A stretch of DNA of 29,118 bases from an uncultured Kiritimatiellota bacterium. GTDB lineage: Bacteria > Verrucomicrobiota > Kiritimatiellia > RFP12 > UBA1067. The DNA is taken from assembly GCA_934654805.1 (NCBI GenBank), contig CAKUGW010000025.1:1-29118 (forward strand). The letters are read 5' to 3'. This document shows, in pieces, positions 6,895-14,879 of the stretch (positions are counted from its first letter, which is position 1; each line of letters opens with the position of its first letter). The notes below the pieces were generated by a model. That model saw nothing but the letters and a program-made list of their open reading frames with translations. It searched no databases and was not told where the DNA came from. The translations under genes and the position numbers were made by a program.

Positions 6895-8300
6895 TTGCGG
6901 TTCACGAGCTCCAATGTCTTCTGGCGGATGTTTCGGAAATTGCACGCGTTCTCGTTCGCCTGCTTCACGTCGTAGAGCGCGGCGACCTTCGCGAACTCGT
7001 CCGCGAACAGGCCCTTCTCCTTCAGGATGCGCGCCTTCTCCGCCGCGATGATGCCGTTGCGCAGCTCGAGGAAACGCCACGACGGCTCGCCCTTCGGGTA
7101 GCAGAGGAACGTGTCGCCCGCGCACCAGTCCCCATACGAGGCGTCCTCCTCCGGGTCCTGCGGCCAGCTGTTCCACGCCCAGCGCAGGAAGCCGTCAAGG
7201 CCGAGGAACGCCGGCGACGCGCCGCACCAGAACGCCTCGCCGTCCCTCGACGACATGAACGTGTTCGGATAGGTCGGGGCGCAGCAGACGTAGTGCGTCG
7301 TGACGAGGCCCTTCGCGCGGCGCGCGGCCGCCTCGGCCAGGAATTCCGGCGTCACGCAGTCCGTGAAGAGAACCTGCGAGTAGACGTCGATCGTGATGCC
7401 CTTGAAGTCGCTCGGCTTGCGGTTGCCGGCCATCGAGATGCGCATCCCGGGCGCGTGCCTCTGCACGAACCGCGCGACCTTCGCGACGTCCTCCGGCGCG
7501 CGCTCGTCCATCGCCATGATCGTGTGCTCGAACCAGCCCTTCGCCTTGACGTGCGCGGCGAACCTGTCGAGGAACGCGCCCCAGCGCCTCTCCAGCTCGT
7601 CCTCGTCGATCGTCTTGCCGAGCGTCCACGGGCAGAGCGAGTAGCACGAGATGTCCGGCCCCAGGCCGCAGTCGAGGCAGAACTGCACGTACTCGTCGAA
7701 GAGGCGGAAGTCGCCGTCCTCCACCAGCGAACGGTAGGCGTCGCGGCACTGGTGGTCCCACGGCCGGTCGAGGATCGGGACGGTGATCGTCTTCTGGCCC
7801 GCCGTCGCGAGCAGTTCCCAGACGGGCCTCATCGCCGCGTAGTGCCTCTTCGAGAACGGCTTCGCCTTCGCGAGGCGCGCGACGGCCCACGGATGCTGCC
7901 AGAGGTCGAGGTAGTACTTCCACTCCTTCGCGGGCGGCAGCACGCGGTCGATGACCGTGACGCGCATCATGCCGCAGTCGTAGGCGCCCGGCTTCGCGTC
8001 CGCCGGCACGGCGATCTCCACCACGCGAGGGCCCTCCTCGTCGTCGTCATCGTCGTCGGCCCGCTCCCACTTGACGCGGTCATAGGCCTCCAGGCGCTGC
8101 AGGCTCCCCGGCTCCGGCGCGTACTTGACGGAATCCAGGACGCCGCGCCGGATCGACAGCCCGTCGGGCGTCTCCCCCAGTTCGCAGAAGTCCGGCACAC
8201 GCGCCGCGACCGTCTCGCCGCGCCACGCCGTCACCTCGAATGTCCGCGCACCGACCGTCGCCGCCGCAAGCGCCAACGCCAAGCCCAACAGTTTCTTCAT
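6891..8300 (-). CDS. Secreted DUF4091 / GH123-like glycoside hydrolase
   Basis: 469 residues with a Sec signal peptide (LLGLALALAAATVGA), then an N-terminal beta region and a TIM-barrel-like catalytic part. YLDLWQHPWAVAR and IMAMDERAPED are typical of the DUF4091/GH123 group. The adjacent Asp-Glu of MDERAPED matches the DE pair used by GH123 beta-N-acetylgalactosaminidases, which work by substrate-assisted catalysis. It would act outside the cytoplasm on glycans. An acidic run of six Asp and two Glu (about residues 82-89), coded by near-perfect GAC repeats, sits in a loop. An AGGAG-type ribosome site precedes ATG 8300, and an extended -10 lies 74 nt upstream. The gene is coupled by GTGA to the aminotransferase. 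Confidence 0.8.
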   Translation of the reverse strand: MKKLLGLALALAAATVGARTFEVTAWRGETVAARVPDFCELGETPDGLSIRRGVLDSVKYAPEPGSLQRLEAYDRVKWERADDDDDDEEGPRVVEIAVPADAKPGAYDCGMMRVTVIDRVLPPAKEWKYYLDLWQHPWAVARLAKAKPFSKRHYAAMRPVWELLATAGQKTITVPILDRPWDHQCRDAYRSLVEDGDFRLFDEYVQFCLDCGLGPDISCYSLCPWTLGKTIDEDELERRWGAFLDRFAAHVKAKGWFEHTIMAMDERAPEDVAKVARFVQRHAPGMRISMAGNRKPSDFKGITIDVYSQVLFTDCVTPEFLAEAAARRAKGLVTTHYVCCAPTYPNTFMSSRDGEAFWCGASPAFLGLDGFLRWAWNSWPQDPEEDASYGDWCAGDTFLCYPKGEPSWRFLELRNGIIAAEKARILKEKGLFADEFAKVAALYDVKQANENACNFRNIRQKTLELVNRK

Positions 8301-8374
8301 CTTGCTTCGCTCCTTCTTGATTCTCGATTTCCAGCCTTCGCTCCCCCGATGTCAAGAGAGCCCATGAACTGGGT

Positions 8375-8383
8375 AGTATAGCA
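8375..8383 (-). promoter_or_regulatory. Extended -10 promoter of the GH123-like gene
   Basis: TGCTATACT at 8383-8375 on the minus strand has the same extended -10 form as the promoters at 2604 and 5565. It would give a leader of about 68 nt containing an AGGAG ribosome site before ATG 8300. Confidence 0.5.
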
Positions 8384-8407
8384 GTTTCTGCCGAAGTCTG
8401 CAAAGCG

Positions 8408-8440
8408 GGCGCCGCGCGAAGCAGGCCTACCGCGCGCGCC
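8408..8440. terminator. GC-rich stem-loop after rsmA
   Basis: GGCGC-GCGCG (with one bulged C) can pair with CGCGCGCGCC around a loop of about 12 nt, just past the rsmA stop. No T run follows on the minus strand (only CGCTTTGC), so it is a weak intrinsic terminator candidate at best. Confidence 0.3.
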
Positions 8441-8445
8441 GCACG

Positions 8446-9351
8446 TCAGACGTCCGCGGGCGACAGCGTCCGCGCGAGGGCGACCCAGTCCTCGTTGGCG
8501 AGGTCTTCGGCCCGGTTCGTGGACTGGATCACGTTCTTGAAGACGCTGCCGAGCTGCTTGCGGCGATGCTCGAACGCCCGTTTCGTCAGGCGGCAGAAGA
8601 CGCGCCGCCGCTCGTCCGTGAGGTCGACGTTGCGGTCGTGCCGATCCAGCCGCACGACGCTCGACCCGATCTCCGGACGCGGCCAGAAGCAGCTCGCCGA
8701 GACCTTGCGGACGATCTTGACGTCGTAGTCGAGCTGCGCCCAGACGCCCGCGAGACCGCGCATCTTCGACCCCTCCGGCGCCGCGAGACGCTCGGCGACC
8801 TCCGTCTGCACGAGCACCGTCAGCGACGGAATCGCCCGCTTCTGCACGAGTTCCAGCAGGATGCGCGTCCCCGCCTGGTAAGGCAGGTTCGAGATCATGC
8901 AGTCAAACGAGGGCTTCGCCCCCTGCCGCGCGAGCCACGCCAGCGCGTCGTCGGCGATGACGGTCAGGTTCGGCGGATTGCCGAGCGATGCGGCGAGGCG
9001 TTCGGCCAGCACCGGGTCCTTCTCGATCGCCGTCACGCGGCAGCCGCGCTTCAGCATCTCCTCCGTCAGGACGCCCAGCCCCGGCCCGATCTCCAGGACA
9101 TGAGGAATAATCGAATGATCGAATGATTGAATAATCGAACGGTCGGCAGGTCGAATGGCTGAATGCACCGAGGCATCCTCCTCAGATTCGCTTATTCGAT
9201 TATTCGACGATTCGATCATTTTGAGTCCCGCATCCACAATCGCCTTCAGGGCGTTCTGGTCGATGAGGAAGTTCTGCCCAAGGACCTTGTTCGGATGAAA
9301 CCCGTTCTCGATACACCAGGCCTTGACCTGGCTCGGACTCGTCAAGTTCAT
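8446..9351 (-). CDS. rsmA: 16S rRNA (adenine1518/1519-N6,N6)-dimethyltransferase, with an inserted repeat element
   Basis: KsgA/RsmA dimethylates two adjacent adenines in the 3'-terminal hairpin of 16S rRNA with SAM. Seen: LGQNFLIDQNALKAIVDAG (residues 24-42), the SAM motif VLEIGPGLGVLTEEML from residue 85, IEKDP, ISNLPYQAGT (the catalytic NLPY), and the C-terminal RRKQLGSVF region. The start is ATG 9351, in ATGA overlap with the AsmA-like gene. Residues about 45-83 are extra: E. coli KsgA has only a short linker between this helix and the SAM motif. The extra stretch is coded by an AT-rich palindromic repeat (9105-9222), and the frame is kept. The insert lies in a plausible surface loop, so the enzyme is probably still active. 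Confidence 0.92.
   Translation of the reverse strand: MNLTSPSQVKAWCIENGFHPNKVLGQNFLIDQNALKAIVDAGLKMIESSNNRISESEEDASVHSAIRPADRSIIQSFDHSIIPHVLEIGPGLGVLTEEMLKRGCRVTAIEKDPVLAERLAASLGNPPNLTVIADDALAWLARQGAKPSFDCMISNLPYQAGTRILLELVQKRAIPSLTVLVQTEVAERLAAPEGSKMRGLAGVWAQLDYDVKIVRKVSASCFWPRPEIGSSVVRLDRHDRNVDLTDERRRVFCRLTKRAFEHRRKQLGSVFKNVIQSTNRAEDLANEDWVALARTLSPADV
9105..9222. repeat. In-frame palindromic element of 8-bp repeats inside rsmA
   Basis: The left arm (about 9105-9140) is made of 8-bp units of the type ATCGAATG/ATTGAATA. The right arm (about 9185-9221) is made of the inverted form ATTCGATT/ATTCGACG. Aligned over 34 positions, the arms match as inverted repeats at 28. The middle holds degenerate units (GTCGAATG, GCTGAATG). 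Its AT content stands out in a GC-rich gene. It adds about 39 residues (RSIIQSFDHSII and similar) without breaking the frame. The structure suggests a small hairpin-forming mobile or expanding element. Confidence 0.8.
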
Positions 9352-10877
9352 TTCGCAGCCTCCAGTACGCGGTCGATGACGCTGATGTACTCCCACTTCG
9401 GACGGTCCGCGCTGCCCGTCAGGCGGAACTCCAGCAGCAGCTTCGTGAACGGCCACGTCAGCGGATGCAGGATCTTCCCGACGAGCGAGTCCCGCTTCGT
9501 GAACTGCACGCGCACCGTGAAGTCGAGGCTGTCGCGCACCGTGTCGAACCGGCCGTACATCTTGATCGAGAAGACCGTTCCCTCAATGTAGATGTTGTCG
9601 CTCTTCAGCACCCCGTTCTCGATCACGTAGTCGCACGAGCCCTGCGTCGAGTCCGTGAACCACGAGACGCCGGGCACGTGCTCGGCCAGCTGGGCCACGA
9701 GGCCCCTGAAGCCATTGATCCGCATGAGCTGCCCGTTTCGGACGCTCAGGCGCCCCTTGCCGTTCAGCACCTCGTAGTTGTTCGTCATCGCGCGCGGGAA
9801 CCGGAACTCGAGCGAGCAGTCCGACTCGCCGTAGACCTCCGCGCCGACGTACTCCCCCTCGAAGCCGCCGATCTTCAGCAGGTCGGCGACAGGGAGCGCG
9901 CTCTTCGCCACGACGGACACGGTGTTGTAGCCGTTCGTGCCGTCCACCGTCACCGTGCCCTCCAGCGGCTCGTCCTTCGGCCCGACGCCGACGATCGGCC
10001 CGAAGACGTGATGGTAGTTGAGCGAGTCGCCGCGCGTGTAGACGAAGAGGCGCAGCTGGCCCTCGGCGCGCTTCATCGCCACGCCGTTGTACTTGCCAAG
10101 CGTCGGCTTGAGGTCGAGGTCGAGGCTGAAGTCGTTGTTGACGAGGTTCACCCGCCAGGCGCAGGACGCCGGGATCTTCCCCCGGACGTCCGTAAAGGCG
10201 TCGACGTACGGCAGCGACACGGGAATGTCGAGCGCGACCAGCATCGGACGGATCTGCCTCTGGAGGGCCGTGCCGCGCACCTCGCCGCGCACCTCCTGGC
10301 GACCGAGATCGACCGAACAGAAGCCGTCGAGGGACATCGGCTCGTCCGCATCCGCCGCCGGCCAGTCGAGATGGACGCGCGCGAACGAGACGCACGACGC
10401 GGAGACCTCGACGTCCGCCACGACCTTCGCGGGCGCGACGCCGAGGATGACGGGGCTGACGAGCGTCAGCGCGAAGCGCGGCAGCACCGGCAGCATCGCC
10501 TCGACACGCGCGTTCCGCTCGTGGTTCTCCGGCGCGTAGTACGAGTCGGGGAGGCGCGGATAGCGCGCGCCCTCGACGAGGAGATGGCGGCCGAAGACGT
10601 CAAGGACGACCCGCTCCGCCGACGCCAGCGGCTCGCGCGGCGCAAGGCGATACCGCTCGAACACGCGAAGCCCCTCGATGACAATGCCGCGCCGAAAACC
10701 GAACGCGAAAGAATCGACGCGCACGACGACATCGGACGGCACGACGCGCGCCGCAGCGGCCTCGACCCACGATGCGGGAACGGACTGCTCGCGAAACAGG
10801 AGCGACCCGACGAAAACGCAAAAAACGATGAAGCCAAGCTCCACCGTTTTCAAGAGGATCTTCAGGAACCTTTTCAT
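9348..10877 (-). CDS. AsmA-like / DUF3971-type inner-membrane-anchored protein
   Basis: A 509-residue protein with one N-terminal membrane anchor (VELGFIVFCVFVGSLLF, about residues 12-28) and a long periplasmic beta-rich body. The pattern, with repeated amphipathic strands and a C-terminal stretch of the kind seen in AsmA/YhdP family proteins (GKGRLSVRNGQL, then GSCDYVIENGVLKSDNIYI), fits the family of bridge-like proteins linked to phospholipid transport to the outer membrane. The specific role is inferred. It starts 33 nt after tRNA-Glu with no visible terminator between, so it may be transcribed with the tRNAs. It overlaps rsmA by ATGA. Confidence 0.65.
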   Translation of the reverse strand: MKRFLKILLKTVELGFIVFCVFVGSLLFREQSVPASWVEAAAARVVPSDVVVRVDSFAFGFRRGIVIEGLRVFERYRLAPREPLASAERVVLDVFGRHLLVEGARYPRLPDSYYAPENHERNARVEAMLPVLPRFALTLVSPVILGVAPAKVVADVEVSASCVSFARVHLDWPAADADEPMSLDGFCSVDLGRQEVRGEVRGTALQRQIRPMLVALDIPVSLPYVDAFTDVRGKIPASCAWRVNLVNNDFSLDLDLKPTLGKYNGVAMKRAEGQLRLFVYTRGDSLNYHHVFGPIVGVGPKDEPLEGTVTVDGTNGYNTVSVVAKSALPVADLLKIGGFEGEYVGAEVYGESDCSLEFRFPRAMTNNYEVLNGKGRLSVRNGQLMRINGFRGLVAQLAEHVPGVSWFTDSTQGSCDYVIENGVLKSDNIYIEGTVFSIKMYGRFDTVRDSLDFTVRVQFTKRDSLVGKILHPLTWPFTKLLLEFRLTGSADRPKWEYISVIDRVLEAAK

Positions 10878-10910
10878 CTTCCCAAAACCCTTTTCGCTTC
10901 CCTCTCAGAT

Positions 10911-10985
10911 TGGCAGCCCCTAGGAGAGTCGAACTCCTCTTGCCTGGATGAGAACCAGATGTCCTAGCCGATAGACGAAGGGGCC
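10911..10985 (-). tRNA. tRNA-Glu (CTC)
   Basis: A 75-nt cloverleaf: acceptor GGCCCCT pairs with AGGGGCT, the anticodon loop TTCTCAT contains CTC, the T loop is GTTCGACTC, the discriminator is G and CCA is encoded. It lies 6 nt after tRNA-Leu and probably shares its promoter. Confidence 0.95.
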
Positions 10986-10991
10986 AAGCTA

Positions 10992-11077
10992 TGGTGCACC
11001 CGGTGGGAATCGAACCCACATGCTTTATGGGCACAAGAACCTGAATCTTGCGTGTCTGCCAATTCCACCACGGGTGC
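10992..11077 (-). tRNA. tRNA-Leu (CAG)
   Basis: An 86-nt type II tRNA with encoded CCA: acceptor GCACCCG/CGGGTGC, anticodon stem CAAGA/TCTTG around TTCAGGT (anticodon CAG), a long variable arm, and T loop GTTCGATTC. It is first of the tRNA pair, about 11 nt after a strong promoter. Confidence 0.95.
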
Positions 11078-11088
11078 TTCGGGTGTGT

Positions 11089-11118
11089 AGTATATCAAAG
11101 AGGACGGCTTGATGTCAA
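11089..11118 (-). promoter_or_regulatory. Consensus promoter of the tRNA pair
   Basis: On the minus strand TTGACA (11118-11113), an 18-nt spacer, then TATACT (11094-11089) with an extended TGA before it. It starts transcription about 5 nt before tRNA-Leu. It lies between the guaA stop and the tRNA. Confidence 0.75.
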
Positions 11119-11150
11119 TGGCGAATCTCAACTTTCTGAAAAAAGTCGGT

Positions 11151-12158
11151 TCACTCCCATTCGATCGTGGCCGGGGGCTTCGGGGTCACGTCCCACACGA
11201 CGCGGTTCGCGCCCTTCACCTTCGTCGCGATCTTCTCGGCGACCGCCGTCACGAACCTGAACGGCAGCTCGACGACGCCGGCCTTCACGAACTGCGACGT
11301 CGAGATCGCGCGGATGCCGATCACGTAGCCGAAGGTGCGCGCGCCGTTCTTCACGCCGACGGACTTGACGTTCGTCATGATCGCGAAAAACTGCTGGGCC
11401 TTCCGGTCGAGCTTCGCCTTGTGCATCTCGTCGCGGAAGATGAAGTCCGCCTGGCGCAGGATGTCGAGCTTCTCCTTCGTGAGCTCGCCGATGCAGCGCA
11501 CGGCGAGGCCCGGGCCTGGGAAGGGCTGGCGCATGACCATCTCCTCCGGGATGCCGAGCAGCTTGCCGACCTTGCGCACCTCGTCCTTGTAGAGGTACTT
11601 CACCGGCTCGACGAGGCCCTTGAAGAGGATGTCCTTCGGGAGGCCCCCGACGTTGTGGTGGGCCTTCACGGCCTTGTGGCCGCCGACGCCCGACTCGACG
11701 ATGTCCGGGTAGATCGTGCCCTGACCGAGGAAGTCAATGTCGCCCATCTTCTTCTTGAGGTCGCGCGCGACGTCCGCAAAGACATTGATGAACTCGCCGC
11801 CGATGATCTTGCGCTTCGTCTCGGGGTCGGTCACGCCCTTGGCTTTCTCCAGGAAGCGCTGCTCGGCGTTGATCTGGATGAGGTTGATGCCGAACTGGCC
11901 CTTGAAGACCCTCTTCACTTCCTTCGCCTCGTTGAGGCGCATGCAGCCGTGGTCGACGAAGACGCAGACGAGCTGCCTGCCGATCGCCTTGTGCAGGAGG
12001 ACGGCGCACACCGAGCTGTCCACGCCGCCCGACATCGCAAGGAGGACCTTTCGGTCCCCGACTTGCGCGCGGATGGCGTCGATCTCCTCCTGGATGTACC
12101 GCTTCGCGTTGAAGGTCTTGCCGATGCGGGCAATGCGTTCTTTTTCAGCCTGGTTCAT
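11151..12158 (-). CDS. guaA: GMP synthase, ATP-pyrophosphatase subunit without glutaminase domain
   Basis: 335 residues covering only the synthetase half of GuaA. It aminates XMP to GMP using ATP and ammonia. Seen: P-loop SGGVDSS (43-49), GQGTIYPDIVESG, HHNVGGLP, MRQPFPGPGLAVR, and the C-terminal dimerisation end PKPPATIEWE. Standard bacterial GuaA is about 510-525 residues, with a glutamine amidotransferase domain of about 190 residues in front. Here that domain is absent, and the upstream DNA belongs to the Gfo/Idh gene 20 nt away. The protein resembles the two-subunit archaeal GMP synthase. A separate glutaminase subunit elsewhere, or use of free ammonia, must be assumed. It is the last gene of the long minus-strand run. 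Confidence 0.9.
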   Translation of the reverse strand: MNQAEKERIARIGKTFNAKRYIQEEIDAIRAQVGDRKVLLAMSGGVDSSVCAVLLHKAIGRQLVCVFVDHGCMRLNEAKEVKRVFKGQFGINLIQINAEQRFLEKAKGVTDPETKRKIIGGEFINVFADVARDLKKKMGDIDFLGQGTIYPDIVESGVGGHKAVKAHHNVGGLPKDILFKGLVEPVKYLYKDEVRKVGKLLGIPEEMVMRQPFPGPGLAVRCIGELTKEKLDILRQADFIFRDEMHKAKLDRKAQQFFAIMTNVKSVGVKNGARTFGYVIGIRAISTSQFVKAGVVELPFRFVTAVAEKIATKVKGANRVVWDVTPKPPATIEWE

Positions 12159-12178
12159 GGTTCAGCCCCCGATTCGGA

Positions 12179-13696
12179 TCAGACCACGATGTCCCAGCCG
12201 CGGTAGTCCGCGCGCGCGAGCGAGATGCCCTTCGCGTTGCAGCCGGCGATCTCCATCCGCTTGGGATCCCAGTCGAAGCCCGTGTCGTACTGGTAGGCCA
12301 TGTTGCAGAGGAGGCAGAGGACGCCGCTGCGGCCGCCGACTTCGGCCGGCGAGATCGTCGCCTGGCGCGTCTCGATGCAGGCGCAGAAGTTCTCGACCTG
12401 GTTCGGGCTGACGTACAGGTCCGCCTTCCGGATCTCGGCCGCGTACCTCTTCTCCAGCAGGTCGAGCGCCGCGTCGAGGCGGTTGTCCTCCTTCACCGAG
12501 GAGTCCGTGCCGTAGTCCTTGCCGACGGACTCGGCGACGACGCTCTCCGGCCTGAACGTCATGTCCTGAAGGGCCTTGCGGATCTCCGCCGTCGGCCTCT
12601 CCGCCGTCGCGTCGAAGCCCGCCCAGACGGCAATCTTGCCGCGGTTCACCGCGACGACGCCCTTCGTGCCGTAGAAGACCGTCCCCCACACGCCAAACGG
12701 CCCGTGGTAGAGCTCGATGTCCGAGCCGTCCTTCTTCGACCTGAAGAGCATCTTCATGCCGAACTGGCGGCGGCCGCCGTGGAAGAGGTCGGCCGAGTAC
12801 GGCTCGTCGGAGCGGATGATCCTGTACGGGCCCGCGTCGTCCATGTCAATGCCCCACTGCGCGATGTCGAGGTGATGCGCGCCCCAGTCGCCGTTGTAGC
12901 CGGAGCCGAGGTCGTCGTCGAAGCGCCAGAACATCGGGTAGAACTTGTTCACGCCGCGCGGCGCGAGCTGGTCGGAGTAGGGGCGCCACTTCGCCGGGCC
13001 GAGCCACATGTTCCAGTCGACGTCCGCGTTCGGCGCGCTCTCGGCCGCCGCGTTCTCCGGCCTGTCGAAGAAGCGCACCGGATGCGACGGGCCGCCGAGC
13101 TTCTGGCCGCCGCGCCCGTAGTTCGCGTCCACGTACCGCACGTCGCCGATCACGCCGCCGCGCACGAGCGAGACGGCCGTGCGGAACACGCGCCAGCTGC
13201 GCTGCATCGAGCCGGTCTGGAAGACGCGCCCGTACTTCTCCTGCGCGGCGATGACCTTCTTCGCCTCGTCAATCGAGAACGTGAGGGGCTTCTCGCAGTA
13301 GACGTCCTTGCCGTGCTTCATCGCCTCGACCGAGATGTAGGCGTGCCAGTGGTCCGGCGTCGCGATGCAGACCGCGTCGATCGTCGGGTCGGAGAGGACG
13401 TCGCGGAAATCGGCGTACGTCTTGCACGAGGCGTCCTTGTAGAAGTCGTCGACGCGCTTCTTCGCGTCGTCGCAGCGCACCTTGTCGCAGTCGCAGACGG
13501 CCGTGACGCGGACGTTCTTCTGGCTCAGGAACTGCGGCAGCAGGGCGGTGCGGCCCTGGATGCCGATGCCGATCAGGGCGACGGCGCGCTTCTCGCCCGG
13601 CTTGAGCGGACGCAGCCCCGTCTTGCTCGTGGCGCAGCCCGCGAGCGTGGCGGCCGCCGCGCTGCCGAGGAGAAAGTGACGACGATTGAGGTTCAT
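12179..13696 (-). CDS. Gfo/Idh/MocA family oxidoreductase with Tat signal and lipobox
   Basis: 505 residues. The N-terminus NLNRRHFLLG is a twin-arginine signal, followed by a hydrophobic run and TLAGC, a lipobox-like site, so the protein is probably exported folded with its cofactor and may be lipid-anchored. A Rossmann domain follows (VALIGIGIQGR), then IATPDHWHA, the family's CEKPLT and GDWGAHHLDIAQWG. Such exported NAD(P)-dependent sugar oxidoreductases are common in Planctomycetes and Lentisphaerae. The start at ATG 13696 puts the Tat motif at the N-terminus and has an AAAGGA site. It follows the dTDP-glucose dehydratase gene by 73 nt, so action on sugars linked to the polysaccharide is plausible. 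The substrate is unknown. Confidence 0.87.
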   Translation of the reverse strand: MNLNRRHFLLGSAAAATLAGCATSKTGLRPLKPGEKRAVALIGIGIQGRTALLPQFLSQKNVRVTAVCDCDKVRCDDAKKRVDDFYKDASCKTYADFRDVLSDPTIDAVCIATPDHWHAYISVEAMKHGKDVYCEKPLTFSIDEAKKVIAAQEKYGRVFQTGSMQRSWRVFRTAVSLVRGGVIGDVRYVDANYGRGGQKLGGPSHPVRFFDRPENAAAESAPNADVDWNMWLGPAKWRPYSDQLAPRGVNKFYPMFWRFDDDLGSGYNGDWGAHHLDIAQWGIDMDDAGPYRIIRSDEPYSADLFHGGRRQFGMKMLFRSKKDGSDIELYHGPFGVWGTVFYGTKGVVAVNRGKIAVWAGFDATAERPTAEIRKALQDMTFRPESVVAESVGKDYGTDSSVKEDNRLDAALDLLEKRYAAEIRKADLYVSPNQVENFCACIETRQATISPAEVGGRSGVLCLLCNMAYQYDTGFDWDPKRMEIAGCNAKGISLARADYRGWDIVV

Positions 13697-13769
13697 GGTT
13701 GTGTTCCTTTCGTTGGTTCGTTTTGGTGTTTGGGATTGTCTGGGTTTCTGTTCGGGATTCAAAGCGTCT

Positions 13770-14879
13770 TCAGCCGCACGTGCCGAGGCGCTGCCCGGCA
13801 TAGCGGCCCTCGTGGATCGGGCGCCACCACCAGTCGTTGTCGAGATACCACTGCACCGTCTTGCGGATGCCGGTCTCGAAGTTCTCGCGCGGCTTCCAGC
13901 CGAGCTCGTCCATCAGCTTCGACGGGTCGATCGCGTAGCGCAGGTCATGCCCCGGCCGGTCGGCCACGTAGGTGATGAGCGACTCGTGCTTCGCGCCGTC
14001 CGCACGCGGCCGCAGTTCGTCCAGGGTCGCGCAGATCGTCCGCACGACTTCGAGGTTCGTGCGCTCGTTGTGTCCGCCGACGTTGTAGGTCTCGCCGTCC
14101 CGCCCCTTCTCGTTCACGAGCAGCAGCGCGCGCGCATGGTCCTCGACGTAGAGCCAGTCGCGCACGTTCGCGCCCTTGCCGTAGACCGGCAGGGGCTTTC
14201 CGTCGAGGCAGTTGAGGATGACAAGCGGGATGAGCTTCTCGGGGAAGTGGTACGGGCCGTAGTTGTTCGAGCAGTTCGTGATGCGGATCGGCAGGCCGTA
14301 GGTGTCGTGCCACGCCCGCACGAGGTGGTCCGAAGACGCCTTCGAGGCCGAGTACGGCGAGTGCGGCGCATACGGCGTCTTCTCCGTGAAGAACCCCGTC
14401 GCGCCGAGCGAGCCGTAGACCTCGTCCGTCGAGATGTGCTGGAAGACGAACGAAGGATGCTCCTTCCACCACGCGCGCGCGACCTGCAGGAGCGTCGCCG
14501 TGCCGACGACGTTCGTGCGGATGAAGGCGTCCGGCCCGTCGATCGAGCGGTCGACGTGCGATTCGGCCGCGAGGTGGAAGACCGTGTCGGGCCTGAACGC
14601 CGCGAACGCCCCCGCCATCGCCGCCGCGTCGCAGATGTCGGCGCGGAAGAAGAAGAGGCGGCGGCTGGGGTCTGCGAGCTGCGCGCGGAGGGCCGCGAGG
14701 TCGGCGCAGACGTCGCGGTCGGGGTCGAGGCCGGCTTCCTTCAGGGACTCGGGCACGCCGGCGTACGTCAGCTTGTCGACGACGAGCGCCGCGCAGTCGG
14801 TCTCCTTCAGGAGCAGCCGGACGAGCGCGGAGCCGATGAACCCCGCCGCGCCGGTCACAATGCACCGCCTAGTCGTCAT
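13770..14879 (-). CDS. rfbB: dTDP-glucose 4,6-dehydratase
   Basis: 369 residues of the extended SDR family. It converts dTDP-D-glucose to dTDP-4-keto-6-deoxyglucose, the branch point to rhamnose and other deoxysugars. Seen: GAAGFIGSALV near the N-terminus, HLAAESHVDRSI, the HISTDEVYGSL segment, the catalytic YSASKASSDH (Tyr-x-x-x-Lys), TNCSNNYGPYHFPEKLIP, GANVRDWLYVEDH. All are typical of RfbB/RmlB. The start at ATG 14879 overlaps the end of the kinase gene by 11 nt. No rfbA, rfbC or rfbD is present in the window. Confidence 0.92.
   Translation of the reverse strand: MTTRRCIVTGAAGFIGSALVRLLLKETDCAALVVDKLTYAGVPESLKEAGLDPDRDVCADLAALRAQLADPSRRLFFFRADICDAAAMAGAFAAFRPDTVFHLAAESHVDRSIDGPDAFIRTNVVGTATLLQVARAWWKEHPSFVFQHISTDEVYGSLGATGFFTEKTPYAPHSPYSASKASSDHLVRAWHDTYGLPIRITNCSNNYGPYHFPEKLIPLVILNCLDGKPLPVYGKGANVRDWLYVEDHARALLLVNEKGRDGETYNVGGHNERTNLEVVRTICATLDELRPRADGAKHESLITYVADRPGHDLRYAIDPSKLMDELGWKPRENFETGIRKTVQWYLDNDWWWRPIHEGRYAGQRLGTCG

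Noticed and set aside
8033..8060. GAC-rich trinucleotide run in the GH123-like gene as a mobile or CRISPR-like repeat
   Set aside because: A short codon-sized microsatellite coding Asp/Glu in a loop; no spacers and no further copies seen.
11119..11150. Intrinsic terminator after guaA (T6 run on the minus strand)
   Set aside because: The only stem near it is 5 AT-rich pairs (ACTTT/AAAGT) and contains the T run instead of preceding it.
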